Below are positions 47,123 to 56,093 of a stretch of 64,000 bases of DNA, one piece after another. The notes below the pieces were generated by a model, which had not been told where the DNA came from, did not search any database, and saw nothing but the letters and a program-made list of their open reading frames with translations. A program made the position numbers and the translations under genes. Source of the stretch: Streptomyces sp. GKU 895 (GTDB lineage: Bacteria; Actinomycetota; Actinomycetes; Streptomycetales; Streptomycetaceae); contig MWJO01000009.1 of NCBI GenBank assembly GCA_002027195.1, forward strand, positions 1 through 64,000, in the 5' to 3' direction. Numbering within the stretch: the stretch's first letter is position 1; every line of letters starts with the position of its first letter.

Positions 47123-48097
47123 TCAGATACTGATAGAGATCGCGAGCGACCCCAGAAGCTGTCCGATCTCGCTCTGCAACTGACGTGTGGCGTCCATCAG
47201 ACGATCCGCCTGATGGGAGGGGAGAGAAATGGCCAGGGTCGCGGCGGTCGGTCCGATCGTGATCGGGATCGCCGCGCACACCGTGCCGAGCGCGTACTCC
47301 TGGTGCTCGAAGACCGGCTCCATCCGCCCCACCCGGTCGAGGCGCCGGAGCAGGGTGTGGTTGTCGTGCACGGTGTACGGGGTGATCGCCTGCACCGGGT
47401 AGCGCTCGAGGTGGTCACGGCGGGCGCTTTCGTCGAGTTGGGACAGCAGACACTGACCGATGGCGTGCGCGTGCCCGGTCTCCCGGAAGTCGGCCCACTC
47501 CTCCACCGCGGGGTTGCCCGGGGTGTCGGAGACGCACATGACCTCGATCTCGCCCTCGCGGTACATCGCGTAGTACACGGGTACGCCGATGACGTCCCGC
47601 CAGTGGGCCAGCGCCTCGACGACCGTGCTGCGACGTTTCTGCTTGGCCCCGCTGCTGCTCAGCCGTTCGGTTGCCTCGCCGAGGAAGAACAGGCCCTTGT
47701 CCCGGCGCAGATAGCCCTCGTGCACGAGGGTGCGCAGCAGGTGATAGGCGGTCGGCAGGGCCAGGCCGGTCTCACGGGCCAGTTGCTTGGCGGGGGCGCC
47801 GTGTTCATGCCCGGCGACGGACTCCAGCAGACGCATCGCGCGCTGGACGGAGCCGATGAGGGTCGTGGAGTGGGTCTGCTCCCGCTGGTCGGCGTGCTCC
47901 GCCTGCTCCTGCCGTTCGGCAGGCGTCGCCGGGTGCCGCCCGACGGAAGTTGCCGGTCGCATGGGGGCCGTTGGTCGGACGGGAGGAGCTTCTGGTCGTA
48001 CAGGAGTGGCCTGTCGAGCGGAAGTCGCCGGTCGTGGCGGAGGCGCCGTCTGTACGGGGACATGGAGTTCTGCGGGTGCGGTGTCAACCGTGGCCAA
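47123..48097 (-). CDS. ssgR: IclR-family activator of ssgA
   Basis: 324 residues from TTG 48097; GGGAGTG lies five bases upstream, supporting this rare start. Residues 1-80 are Pro/Ala/Arg-rich and probably disordered, longer than I expect in other SsgR proteins. The winged helix is SVQRAMRLLESVAGHEHGAPAKQLARETGLALPTAYHLLRTLV (about 85-128), followed by the IclR effector domain (about 150-315) with DVIGVPVYYAMYREGEIEVMC. It is the ssgA activator in S. coelicolor. Note that no SsgR is found outside sporulating actinomycetes. Confidence 0.9.
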   Translation of the reverse strand: MATVDTAPAELHVPVQTAPPPRPATSARQATPVRPEAPPVRPTAPMRPATSVGRHPATPAERQEQAEHADQREQTHSTTLIGSVQRAMRLLESVAGHEHGAPAKQLARETGLALPTAYHLLRTLVHEGYLRRDKGLFFLGEATERLSSSGAKQKRRSTVVEALAHWRDVIGVPVYYAMYREGEIEVMCVSDTPGNPAVEEWADFRETGHAHAIGQCLLSQLDESARRDHLERYPVQAITPYTVHDNHTLLRRLDRVGRMEPVFEHQEYALGTVCAAIPITIGPTAATLAISLPSHQADRLMDATRQLQSEIGQLLGSLAISISI

Positions 48098-48312
48098 GGG
48101 TCACTCCCGAAGCGCGAGGGGGCTGCCCGTGCGGGGGGACACGGGAGGGGGTGTACGCCGCTCGCGGGGGATCGTCCCCGCGTCGAATTCCGGACTTTAA
48201 CCGCCCGCCACCGCTCACAGACGGCCTGAGCCGAAAACTTCCCTCTCGCGAGGGAACCGGTGATTCCTGTTACCGATCACCGATGCCCGTCACACCGATG
48301 CCCCCTCGGACC

Positions 48313-48525
48313 TCACCAGTCGCTGCGCGACGAGGAACTCGTCGTGAACTTCCGTACGACGTAGATGAGCCCGCCGACCAGGGCCACGAAGACGAGTGCC
48401 TTGAACAGCAGCCAGACGACGAAGTGCAGGACGCTGGCTATCAGCCCGCCGAACACGACCAGAGCGATGACGGGCACCGCGACCCACTTCACCCACCACG
48501 GCAGTCCCGCGAAGATCTCACGCAT
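48313..48525 (-). CDS. DUF5326-family small membrane protein
   Basis: 70 residues from ATG 48525, with AGGTAAGG upstream. Two hydrophobic helices (about 8-28 and 34-55; LPWWVKWVAVPVIALVVFGGLI, then FKALVFVALVGGLIYVV) are followed by a short basic-Ser tail (RKFTTSSSSRSDW). I recognise this as a short conserved Streptomyces protein of unknown function. Confidence 0.8.
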   Translation of the reverse strand: MREIFAGLPWWVKWVAVPVIALVVFGGLIASVLHFVVWLLFKALVFVALVGGLIYVVRKFTTSSSSRSDW

Positions 48526-48672
48526 CGCCCTTACCTCTCTCGTCCTGGCTTCTCTTGTCACCGGATCTTCCGATGTCCTGCTTCGATGCTAGGACGGGCA
48601 AGGGCCCGAACGGGGGCCTCGCACCCCTCGTCCTCCCCTGATCGAACCCCTAGGGAACCCCGAGGCGACGGC

Positions 48673-48990
48673 TCAGCTCTCCGGGGGAGAGAAGACCACC
48701 AGAACCCGCAGATCCTCGCTGATGTGGTGGAACTTGTGGGCGACACCGGCCGGCACGTACACGACGCTGCCACGGGCCACCTGGGTCGTCTCCAGACCCA
48801 CCGTGATCGCGGCACGGCCGCTCACGACGAAGTAGACCTCGTCCTGGTTGTGCGGCTTCTGTGGATCATGCGCACCAGCGTCGAGCGCGTACAGGCCGAC
48901 GGACATGTTCCGTTCCCGCAGAAACTGCAGGTAGGCGCCCTCGTTGGAAGCGCGCTCCGCCTCCAGTTCGTCCAGCCGGAATGCCTTCAT
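48673..48990 (-). CDS. Small cupin-domain protein
   Basis: 105 residues forming one cupin barrel. Motif 1 reads KPHNQDEVYFVVSG (near 45-58, with His, Asp/Glu ligands) and motif 2 VPAGVAHKFHHI (near 80-91). The metal-binding His/Glu are largely in place. Many such small cupins bind a metal and act on polyketides or sugars; the substrate is not known. It ends 61 bases from the divergent holin-like gene. Confidence 0.85.
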   Translation of the reverse strand: MKAFRLDELEAERASNEGAYLQFLRERNMSVGLYALDAGAHDPQKPHNQDEVYFVVSGRAAITVGLETTQVARGSVVYVPAGVAHKFHHISEDLRVLVVFSPPES

Positions 48991-49050
48991 CGCCGTTGTC
49001 CACCCTCGTCACACTGCTGGTAACCGATCTCTTCTGCCACGATCAGACAC

Positions 49051-49428
49051 ATGAAGAATTTTGTAGTCAAGACGATCGCCAACGCGGGCGCCCTGGCGGT
49101 CGCCGTATGGCTGCTCGACAAGATCACCCTGACCGGTGACAGCACGGGCAAGAAGATCGGCACCCTGATCCTGGTCGCGCTGCTCTTCGGCGTGGTGAAC
49201 TTCCTGGTCAAGCCGGTCGTGAAGCTGCTCAGCCTCCCACTGCTCATCCTCACGCTCGGTCTGTTCACCCTGGTCGTCAACGCGCTGATGCTGCTGCTGA
49301 CGTCGTGGCTGGCCGACAAGCTCGATCTGAGCTTCCACGTCGACGGCTTCTGGACCGCCGTCGTCGGTGGCCTGATCATCTCGATCGTGTCCTGGGCGCT
49401 CAACGTCGTCCTTCCCGACGGGGACTGA
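49051..49428 (+). CDS. Phage-holin-like (4-TM, PF04020) membrane protein
   Basis: 125 residues with four hydrophobic helices (about 5-22, 37-52, 63-90 and 103-120); the LILVALLFGVVNFLVKPVVKLLSLPL segment is diagnostic of the mycobacterial-type holin-like family. Such proteins are widespread in actinobacteria and not phage-linked here. It precedes ptpA by 8 bases, so they are probably co-transcribed. Confidence 0.88.
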   Translation: MKNFVVKTIANAGALAVAVWLLDKITLTGDSTGKKIGTLILVALLFGVVNFLVKPVVKLLSLPLLILTLGLFTLVVNALMLLLTSWLADKLDLSFHVDGFWTAVVGGLIISIVSWALNVVLPDGD

Positions 49429-49436
49429 GCCCGAGG

Positions 49437-49928
49437 ATGACCTACCGCGTCTGCTTCGTGTGCACCGGCAACATCTGCCGCTCGCCGATGGCCGAGTCCG
49501 TCTTCCGCGCCCGCGTTGCGGAGGCCGGGCTCAACGACCGGGTCGAGGTCGACAGCGCCGGCACGGGCGGCTGGCACGAGGGCGACGGCGCCGACCCGCG
49601 CACCGTCTCCGTCCTGGAGGAGCACGGGTACGACAGCGCCCACACGGCCCGCCAGTTCCAGCCGTCGTGGTTCGCCCGCCTCGATCTCGTCATCGCCCTC
49701 GACCACGGCCACCTCAAGGCCCTGCGACGCCTCGCGCCGACGCCGGAGGACGCGGCGAAGGTGCGTCTGCTGCGCTCGTACGACGCGTCGGCGGGCGACG
49801 ATCTCGACGTCCCGGACCCGTACTACGGAGGCATGGACGGTTTCGAGGAGTGCCTCGAGATGGTGGAGACGGCGAGCACAGGCCTGCTCGACGCCGTACG
49901 TGAGGACGTGGGAGGACAGGCGGCATGA
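49437..49928 (+). CDS. ptpA: Low-molecular-weight protein tyrosine phosphatase
   Basis: 163 residues. The catalytic P-loop is CTGNICRS (C9 to S16), with the general-acid Asp in VPDPYYGG (near 125). It removes phosphate from tyrosine in cytoplasmic proteins and in S. coelicolor/S. lividans affects secondary metabolism. ATG 49437 sits 8 bases after the holin-like stop with GAGG before it. Its TGA overlaps the next start (ATGA), coupling the downstream PLP lyase. Confidence 0.92.
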   Translation: MTYRVCFVCTGNICRSPMAESVFRARVAEAGLNDRVEVDSAGTGGWHEGDGADPRTVSVLEEHGYDSAHTARQFQPSWFARLDLVIALDHGHLKALRRLAPTPEDAAKVRLLRSYDASAGDDLDVPDPYYGGMDGFEECLEMVETASTGLLDAVREDVGGQAA

Positions 49929-51064
49929 CGGAGACGACCGGGACCACCGGGGAGGGCACGCGCGCGGTGCGGGCCGGGCTGCCCGAGCCCGTCAAGAACG
50001 AGCCCACCCTTCCCGGCCCGGTCTTCGCCGCTCACTTCCATCTGCCGGGCGACGTCAAGGGGCCGTACACCTACGGCCGCGACGAGAACCCCACCTGGAC
50101 CCTGCTGGAACGGGCCGTCGGCGAGTTGGAGGCTCCCGGGCAGGACGACGTCGAGACGCTCGTGTTCGCCTCCGGCATGGCCGCGATCTCGTCGGTGCTG
50201 TTCTCGCAGCTGCGCGCCGGTGACACGGTCGTCATGCCGGACGACGGCTACCAGGCGCTGCCCCTGGTCCATGAGCAGCTGCGGGCGTACGGCATCCAGG
50301 TGCGGACCGCGCCGACGGGCGGGGACGCCCAGTCGGCCGTGCTGGAGGGCGCGCGGCTGCTGTGGATCGAGACGCCGTCGAATCCCGGGCTCGACGTGTG
50401 CGACATCCGTCGGCTCGTGGACGCGGCACACGCGCGTGGTGCCCTCGTCGCGGTCGACAACACGCTCGCCACGCCGCTCGGACAGCGCCCGCTGGACCTT
50501 GGGGCCGACTTCTCCGTGGCGAGCGGCACCAAGCAACTCACGGGGCACGGAGACGTTCTGCTGGGATACGTCAGCGGCCGCGACGCCGAGACGATGACGG
50601 CCGTACGACGCTGGCGCAAGCTCGTCGGGGCGATCCCCGGTCCCATGGAGGCCTGGCTCGCGCACCGGTCGATCGCCACGCTCCAGCTGCGCGTCGAGCG
50701 GCAGAGCGCCAATGCGCTGGCCGTCGCCGAGACGCTGCGCGACTGGCCCGAGGAACTCGGGGTGCGCTACCCGGGGCTGCCCGGCGACCCGTCGTACAAG
50801 ATCGCCTCGCGGCAGATGCGCCGCTTCGGGTGCGTCGTCTCCTTCACGCTGCCCACGCGCGCGCGTGCCGAGCGTTTCCTCGACGCCCTGCGGCTCGTGG
50901 ACGACGCGACCAGCTTCGGCGGGGTGCGTTCGACGGCCGAGCGGCGGGGGCGCTGGGGCGGCGACGCGGTGCCGGACGGTTTCGTCCGCTTCTCGGCCGG
51001 CGCCGAGGACACCGAGGACCTGGTGGCGGATGTACGGCGAGCCCTGCGGGAGTCGGCCGATTGA
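49925..51064 (+). CDS. Cystathionine gamma-lyase-type PLP enzyme
   Basis: 379 residues. The Cys/Met-metabolism PLP fold is clear: YTYGRDENPTWTLLERAV (near 48-65), FASGMAAISSVL (near 79), LLWIETPSNPGLDVCDI (near 140) and the PLP lysine in ASGTKQLTGHGDVLLG (near 200). A VRSTAERR-type loop at the C-terminus agrees with the family. It cleaves or forms C-S bonds in trans-sulphuration; whether lyase or synthase is not decidable. Overlaps ptpA by 4 bases. Confidence 0.88.
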   Translation: MTETTGTTGEGTRAVRAGLPEPVKNEPTLPGPVFAAHFHLPGDVKGPYTYGRDENPTWTLLERAVGELEAPGQDDVETLVFASGMAAISSVLFSQLRAGDTVVMPDDGYQALPLVHEQLRAYGIQVRTAPTGGDAQSAVLEGARLLWIETPSNPGLDVCDIRRLVDAAHARGALVAVDNTLATPLGQRPLDLGADFSVASGTKQLTGHGDVLLGYVSGRDAETMTAVRRWRKLVGAIPGPMEAWLAHRSIATLQLRVERQSANALAVAETLRDWPEELGVRYPGLPGDPSYKIASRQMRRFGCVVSFTLPTRARAERFLDALRLVDDATSFGGVRSTAERRGRWGGDAVPDGFVRFSAGAEDTEDLVADVRRALRESAD

Positions 51065-51291
51065 GCCGTACACGTACCCGCCGGTCGGTGTCCGGCTACG
51101 TACAACGGACGTCCGAGCCTCCCCCCTCGTGGCTCGGACCGTCCTCGGTTCCGCGCGCGAAGAACCGCGCGAACAAGGCTAGTTGACTCTGTGTCAGTGT
51201 CCAATCACAGTAGCGACAGAGACCTATCGACAAATTTATAGTTGGGGCCCGGCCGGGGGCCGGCACAGGGCTCGGATGCGGAGGGCGTGGC

Positions 51292-52197
51292 ATGGATCTG
51301 GCCTTGTTGCGGACCTTCGTGACCGTGCACCGGGCCGGCTCCTTCACCCGCGCCGCCGCACTGCTCGGTCTGTCGCAACCGGCTGTGACCTCGCAGATCC
51401 GCACTCTGGAAAGGCAGTTGGGCCGGCCCCTGTTCCTGCGGCAGGCCCGCGGCGTGACCCCGACGACCATCGGCGACGAGCTCGCCCACAAGGCGGCGCC
51501 TCATCTGGACGCCCTCGTGGAGATCGCCGAGACCGGCCTCGACGACGAGTCCTCCTTACGGACCCTGCACCTCGCCGGGCCACCCGAGTTCACCGCGGAA
51601 CGGGCCCTGCCCGCGCTGACCGAGCTGACCGGCGAGGACGGCCAGGGCTTCGCACTGCGCGCTTCGTTCGGAAACGCCGAGGAGACGCTGGAAGGGCTGG
51701 CCGCCGGGCATCACGATCTGGCCATCAGTACGGCCCGTCCACGCGGCGCCCTGCTCACGGCGACTCCGCTCTGCGACGAAGTGCACGTCCTGGTCGCCTC
51801 CCCCCGCCGGGCGGAGCAGATCGGCTCGAGCCTGCTGCGCCGCAAGGGAGCGCACGCCCTGAAGGACGTCCCGGTGGTCGAGGTGCACGAGTCACTGCCG
51901 TTCGTCTCCCGCTACTGGGCGTCCGTCTTCGACTCCCGTCCGGCCGCCCCGGGCACGGTCATCGTCCCCGATCTGCGTGCGGTGCTGGCCTGTGCGGTGG
52001 CGGGGGCGGGGCTGGCGGTGCTGCCCAGATACCTGTGCGCCGAGGCCCTGGAGCGGGGGGACGTGGTCGCGCTGCACCATCCCGCGGTACCACCGCTGCG
52101 CACGTACTTCCTGGTGGTCCGCACCGGCACCCTGGCCATGCCCCATGTCGCACGGGCCCACGACTGGTTGCTGAGGGCGGCCGACGACTGGGGCTGA
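51292..52197 (+). CDS. LysR-family transcriptional regulator
   Basis: 301 residues. The winged helix (about 1-60: MDLALLRTFVTVHRAGSFTRAAALLGLSQPAVTSQIRTLERQLGRPLF) is standard. The co-inducer domain follows (about 88-295) with the type 2 periplasmic-binding fold. The 227-base gap upstream contains a CTATCGAC...AATTTATAG stretch that could form a LysR recognition site. Regulated gene unknown; it may be autogenous or act on the lyase. Confidence 0.9.
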   Translation: MDLALLRTFVTVHRAGSFTRAAALLGLSQPAVTSQIRTLERQLGRPLFLRQARGVTPTTIGDELAHKAAPHLDALVEIAETGLDDESSLRTLHLAGPPEFTAERALPALTELTGEDGQGFALRASFGNAEETLEGLAAGHHDLAISTARPRGALLTATPLCDEVHVLVASPRRAEQIGSSLLRRKGAHALKDVPVVEVHESLPFVSRYWASVFDSRPAAPGTVIVPDLRAVLACAVAGAGLAVLPRYLCAEALERGDVVALHHPAVPPLRTYFLVVRTGTLAMPHVARAHDWLLRAADDWG

Positions 52198-52250
52198 CCT
52201 GCGGTTCTCCATGGGTCACCGGGTGCACTCGATCAATGACCGCATGCGAT

Positions 52251-52264
52251 GTTTCACGTGGAAC
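52251..52264. other. parS-like site (13/14)
   Basis: GTTTCACGTGGAAC, one mismatch to the consensus, between the LysR gene and the Nudix gene. Confidence 0.65.
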
Positions 52265-52285
52265 CAAGCGGGCCACATTTCACCC

Positions 52286-52768
52286 ATGACCGTCCGACCC
52301 GTGGTCAAGCGCACCGCACGTGCCGTTCTCCTGGACGGCGACGACTTGATCCTGATCAAGCGCACCAAGCCCGGTGTGGATCCCTACTGGCTCACCCCCG
52401 GCGGGGGCGTGGAGCCGAGCGACACGACCGTCGTCGACGCCCTGCACCGCGAGGTGTACGAGGAACTCGGCGCCAAGATCACCGACGTGGTGCCCTGCTT
52501 CGTCGACACCGTGGAGCACATCGGCGAAGACGGCGGCGCGAGCGGAGTGAAGGTCCAGCACTTCTTCGTCTGCCGTCTGGAGTCCATGGACACGTCACTG
52601 CGGCACGGCCCCGAGGTGGACGAGCCCGTCGGGGAGTACGAGATCGTGCGGGTGCCGTTCACCCGGGTCGGGATCGCCTCCGTCCATCTGGTGCCGCTGT
52701 CGCTGCGGCACTACCTGGACGGCAACATCGAGGGCGTACGTGCCATGCACGCGCCGGACCTGGGATGA
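52286..52768 (+). CDS. Nudix-family hydrolase
   Basis: 160 residues. The Nudix helix is REVYEELGAKI (near 58-68) with the preceding GGGVEPSDTT loop; the first Glu of the classical box is replaced by Thr, but the metal-binding EE is intact. It hydrolyses a nucleoside diphosphate linked to something. ATG 52286 is chosen from the family length; the frame is open further upstream. No partner gene is adjacent. Confidence 0.88.
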   Translation: MTVRPVVKRTARAVLLDGDDLILIKRTKPGVDPYWLTPGGGVEPSDTTVVDALHREVYEELGAKITDVVPCFVDTVEHIGEDGGASGVKVQHFFVCRLESMDTSLRHGPEVDEPVGEYEIVRVPFTRVGIASVHLVPLSLRHYLDGNIEGVRAMHAPDLG

Positions 52769-52783
52769 GGCGGCTGCGGGCAC

Positions 52784-54100
52784 TCAGTCGCCGATGACGA
52801 CGAGCTCCTCCACCGAGTCGTGGCGGATGCGCTCGGAGGGGACGCCACTGTCCCTCAGCGCGTCCACACCCTTGCGGATCATCCCGGGCGGGCCCGAGAC
52901 ATAGGCGTCGAACTCCTTCCAGGGGCCGTACCGGCGGATCGCGTCGGGGAGCTGGAGGCGCGCCTGCTCATCGATGACGGCGCGCACGGAGAGCCACGGG
53001 TGGGACTGCTGGAGGCGGAGCATCGTGTCGATGTCGTACAGGTCGACGTCGGTGCGCGCGCCGTAGAACACCTCGACCGGCCGCCGCTCGCCGTGTTCGG
53101 CCACGTCCTCGACCAGCGCCTTGATGGGCGCTATGCCGGTGCCGCCACCCAGGCAGAGAAGACCGCTGTCGGTGGTGTGGTCCACGGTCATCGAGCCGGC
53201 TGGCGGGCCGAGGCGGAGGACGTCACCGGGCCGGGCGCGGTGCACCAGGGCGCCGGAGACCCAGCCCGCGGGGACGGCCTTCACATGGAACGACAGCAGG
53301 CCGTCGGAGCGGGGCGCCGAGGCGAAGGAGTAGTGCCGCCAGATCCGCGGCCACCAGGGCGTCTCCAGGCTGGCGTACTGCCCGGCGAGGAAGGGATAGG
53401 GCTGGTCCGGGCGGACGGTGACGACGGCGACGTCCGGGGTCCTCAGGTCGTGCGCCACGACCTCCGCGCACCACCAGGCGGGCGCCCGCTGTTCGTCCGC
53501 GGCCGCCGCGTCGATCATCACCTGCGAGATCGTCGTGTACGCCCGGACCCAGGCCGCCTCGAACTCCGGGCCCCAGATGGGCTCGGCGTACTGGTGCAGG
53601 GCGCCGATGAGGCACTCGCCGACGGCCGGATAGTGCTCGGGACGCGTGCCGTACTTGCGGTGGCCGCGGCCCAGGTTCTGGAGGTAGTCGACGAGGACGG
53701 GGCTGTTGTCGATGTGTTCCGCCGCGGTGAGCAGCGCCTTGAGCAGCCGGTCCCGCTGGGTGTCCATCGCCGCGGGGAAGAGCGAGCGCAGTTCGGGGTG
53801 GCGTACGAAGAGCAGGGCGTAGAAGTACGAGGTGACCTTGTCAGCGACCGGGCCGACCTCCGCCATGGTCCTGCGGATGAGAACCGCGTCCGGGGAGGTT
53901 TCCTGGGCCCTCGCGGGGGCGGCCCACTGAGGGGGCACGCGCTGTTCGGCGGGCGCGGCTGTCTCCGGTGACACGGGTGCCGGCACGGGAGACGCCGGCT
54001 CGTCGCCCGGTGGCGTCGCCGGCTGCTGGTACGGCGTGAACCAGCCGCCCCGGCCACCGGAAGCGCCGTTCTCGGCCGATGTGGTGGTCGGAGCGTCCAT
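52784..54100 (-). CDS. Globin-oxidoreductase (flavohaemoprotein-like) with Pro-rich N-terminus
   Basis: 438 residues from ATG 54100 (GAGGCGAGG seven bases before); ATG 54127 is possible. Residues about 1-70 are Pro/Ala-rich and disordered. A single globin domain follows (about 70-200; EVGPVADKVTSYFYALLF, CLIGALHQYAEPIW with the proximal His). Then an FAD domain (RHYSFASAPRSDG) and NAD domain (LGGGTGIAPIKALVED). The architecture is that of flavohaemoglobins, which turn NO and O2 into nitrate. The N-terminal extension is unusual. Confidence 0.85.
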   Translation of the reverse strand: MDAPTTTSAENGASGGRGGWFTPYQQPATPPGDEPASPVPAPVSPETAAPAEQRVPPQWAAPARAQETSPDAVLIRRTMAEVGPVADKVTSYFYALLFVRHPELRSLFPAAMDTQRDRLLKALLTAAEHIDNSPVLVDYLQNLGRGHRKYGTRPEHYPAVGECLIGALHQYAEPIWGPEFEAAWVRAYTTISQVMIDAAAADEQRAPAWWCAEVVAHDLRTPDVAVVTVRPDQPYPFLAGQYASLETPWWPRIWRHYSFASAPRSDGLLSFHVKAVPAGWVSGALVHRARPGDVLRLGPPAGSMTVDHTTDSGLLCLGGGTGIAPIKALVEDVAEHGERRPVEVFYGARTDVDLYDIDTMLRLQQSHPWLSVRAVIDEQARLQLPDAIRRYGPWKEFDAYVSGPPGMIRKGVDALRDSGVPSERIRHDSVEELVVIGD

Positions 54101-54284
54101 GGTGTGCCTCGCCTCGAACATCTTCATTGGCCGCAGCGCGCTCAGCGCAGCATCGCATCGTGCGGGGACACCCCGGCCGCATAACCGAAAATGCGGGTCT
54201 TCGATCTCTCCGTCGCGTTAGGCTGCGTCGCCTCGTTCTCGGTCCCCATGGACAGGCAGGGACGCGCATCATGCATGCGCGCAA

Positions 54285-54917
54285 TTACCTTGCGCGGCGC
54301 ACCAGTTCATAGGCTTCCCACAGGTCCTTCCCCGCATAGGAGTGGGTCGCGAGACCGGCCAGATGACGGTCAGCATTGACCGCGACGGAGACCGGAACCA
54401 CGCCGAAGAGGTCCTTGTCCGACGACGAGTCTCCATACGCGACACACTCAGCCCGGGTGACCCCGAACTCCTCGCACAGCCGATCGGCGATCAGCACCTT
54501 GGCCGCGGCGTTGAGCGCTCCGGCCGGATCCACCGGCTCGGTGAACGGCACGGCCGGAAAACGCGATCCGTATGCCGCATGCGCACCCCAGGCCATGAGC
54601 CGCTCGACGAAGAAGGAGGGAGAAAGCGACACAACGGCGCAGTAGTCCCCGCTGCCCCGGATCTCCTCCCAGACCTCGCGAATACGGGCCAGCCACGGCG
54701 CGCCCTCGAATGCGGCCGTCACATGGGCGTCCGTGAGATCCGCCCACAGGGTGTAGACCTGCGCCGCATAGTCGGCCGGCTCGATGAGTCCCGACGAAAC
54801 CGCCTGATCGAGGGCCACGGTCTCGGCCTCCAAGCCGAGTTGCCGGGATATCTCGACCGGAGCGGAGGTGCCGTGCAGCAGCGTGCCGTCGAGATCGAAG
54901 AGATGAAGTCTGGCCAT
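54285..54917 (-). CDS. HAD-IB phosphatase (SerB-like)
   Basis: 210 residues from ATG 54917. Motif I is LHLFDLDGTLLHG (near 4-15), motif II VVSLSPSFFV (near 94) and motif IV VAYGDSSSDKDLFG (near 161). This resembles phosphoserine-phosphatase-like HAD-IB proteins, but many act on other phosphomonoesters. No serine-pathway gene is adjacent. Upstream, the parS site at 55014-55027 lies 97 bases away. Confidence 0.85.
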   Translation of the reverse strand: MARLHLFDLDGTLLHGTSAPVEISRQLGLEAETVALDQAVSSGLIEPADYAAQVYTLWADLTDAHVTAAFEGAPWLARIREVWEEIRGSGDYCAVVSLSPSFFVERLMAWGAHAAYGSRFPAVPFTEPVDPAGALNAAAKVLIADRLCEEFGVTRAECVAYGDSSSDKDLFGVVPVSVAVNADRHLAGLATHSYAGKDLWEAYELVRRAR

Positions 54918-55013
54918 GGAACCCGAGGCTAACGGGGTTGGCTGAGGCCTGAGGCTGCCCGGTCGGCTTTCGTGCGGTGTCGCGAACGGGGCGGCTGCCT
55001 GCGGTTCGCCCAT

Positions 55014-55027
55014 GTTTCACGTGAAAC
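55014..55027. other. Perfect parS site
   Basis: GTTTCACGTGAAAC, all 14 bases, in the divergent gap between a HAD gene and a GNAT gene. Confidence 0.88.
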
Positions 55028-55138
55028 AACGGGCGGCTGTCGCCAGGCCGTGCAGGCGGCTACGGCATGGCCAAAAGCTCGTACCTCTCCCCGGAAACGG
55101 GTGGACGTCAGGGGTGCCCGTCAGACAGCCTGACCTGC

Positions 55139-56005
55139 GTGTCGACACCTTCCCCCGCCGCTCTGCCCATCCGCCGTCTGACGCATCGCGATCTCGCCGC
55201 CTGCGCCGACCTGTCCGAGAACCGGGGGTGGCCGCGAGAGGAGCACAAGTGGGGCTTCCTCCTCGCCGCCGGGACGGGATACGGCATCGACGACCCCGAG
55301 GGTGGTCTCGTCAGCGCCTGTGTCGTCACCGAGTACGGACCGCAGGAGCGCCCGGATCTGGGGGCCATCGGCATGGTCCTGGTCGCCGAACGACACGCCC
55401 GCCAGGGGATCGGGCGCCGGTTGATGCGCCATGTGCTAGCGGCTATGGGCACCACGCCCCTGACCCTGCACGCGACTCCCAACGGCCGCCCCCTCTATGA
55501 GGAACTCGGCTTCAAGGCCACCGGGCGGGCGGAAATGGTGCGTGGGCATTTCAGGGCCGCCGGCTACCGGCCCACCGTCGTGACACGGGCGGCCACCGGT
55601 GGGGACCTCTCCGCCATTCTCCGGCTCGACGAAGAGGTGTTCGGCGCCGACCGCACCCACATCGTCACGCGGCTGCCCGCCTTCGCCGACCAGCTGCGGG
55701 TCGCGGAGGAGAACGGCCGGATCATCGGGTACGCGGCCGCGTGGCCCAACATGGACACCCACGTGGTGGGACCGCTCGTCGCCCGGGACACCGAGACGGC
55801 GAAGGCTCTGATCGCCTCCCTCGCCGCCCACACCGACCGACCGCTGCGCACCGACATCGATGTACGACACGAAGAGCTGCTGGCGTGGGCGCGGGCACAC
55901 GGCCTGGAGTCCGTCGCCTACAACGCGGTCATGACCTACGGCATCCCGGAGCTGCCGGGTGACTGGAGCCGGCGGTTCGCGCCGGTGACGGTGGCGGCGG
56001 GCTGA
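55139..56005 (+). CDS. Tandem-GNAT acetyltransferase
   Basis: 288 residues from GTG 55139 (ATG 55067 also in frame). Two GNAT domains are visible: the first has the acetyl-CoA loop LVAERHARQGIGRRLMRHV (near 79-97), the second a weaker, modified loop. Enzymes of this double-domain type are common in Streptomyces and of unknown substrate. Followed by a good terminator at 56047-56081. Confidence 0.78.
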   Translation: MSTPSPAALPIRRLTHRDLAACADLSENRGWPREEHKWGFLLAAGTGYGIDDPEGGLVSACVVTEYGPQERPDLGAIGMVLVAERHARQGIGRRLMRHVLAAMGTTPLTLHATPNGRPLYEELGFKATGRAEMVRGHFRAAGYRPTVVTRAATGGDLSAILRLDEEVFGADRTHIVTRLPAFADQLRVAEENGRIIGYAAAWPNMDTHVVGPLVARDTETAKALIASLAAHTDRPLRTDIDVRHEELLAWARAHGLESVAYNAVMTYGIPELPGDWSRRFAPVTVAAG

Positions 56006-56046
56006 GGTGGCCCCGGTCCCGGGGCGAGAGGGTCCGGCATACGACT

Positions 56047-56081
56047 GCGTCGGCCCCCCGAACTCCTCGGGGGACCGACGC
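56047..56081. terminator. Bidirectional terminator
   Basis: 15-bp stem (56047-56061 with 56067-56081, one C-A mismatch) and a 5-base loop lie between the convergent GNAT gene and MFS gene. Confidence 0.8.
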
Positions 56082-56093
56082 TTCCGTCTCGGA

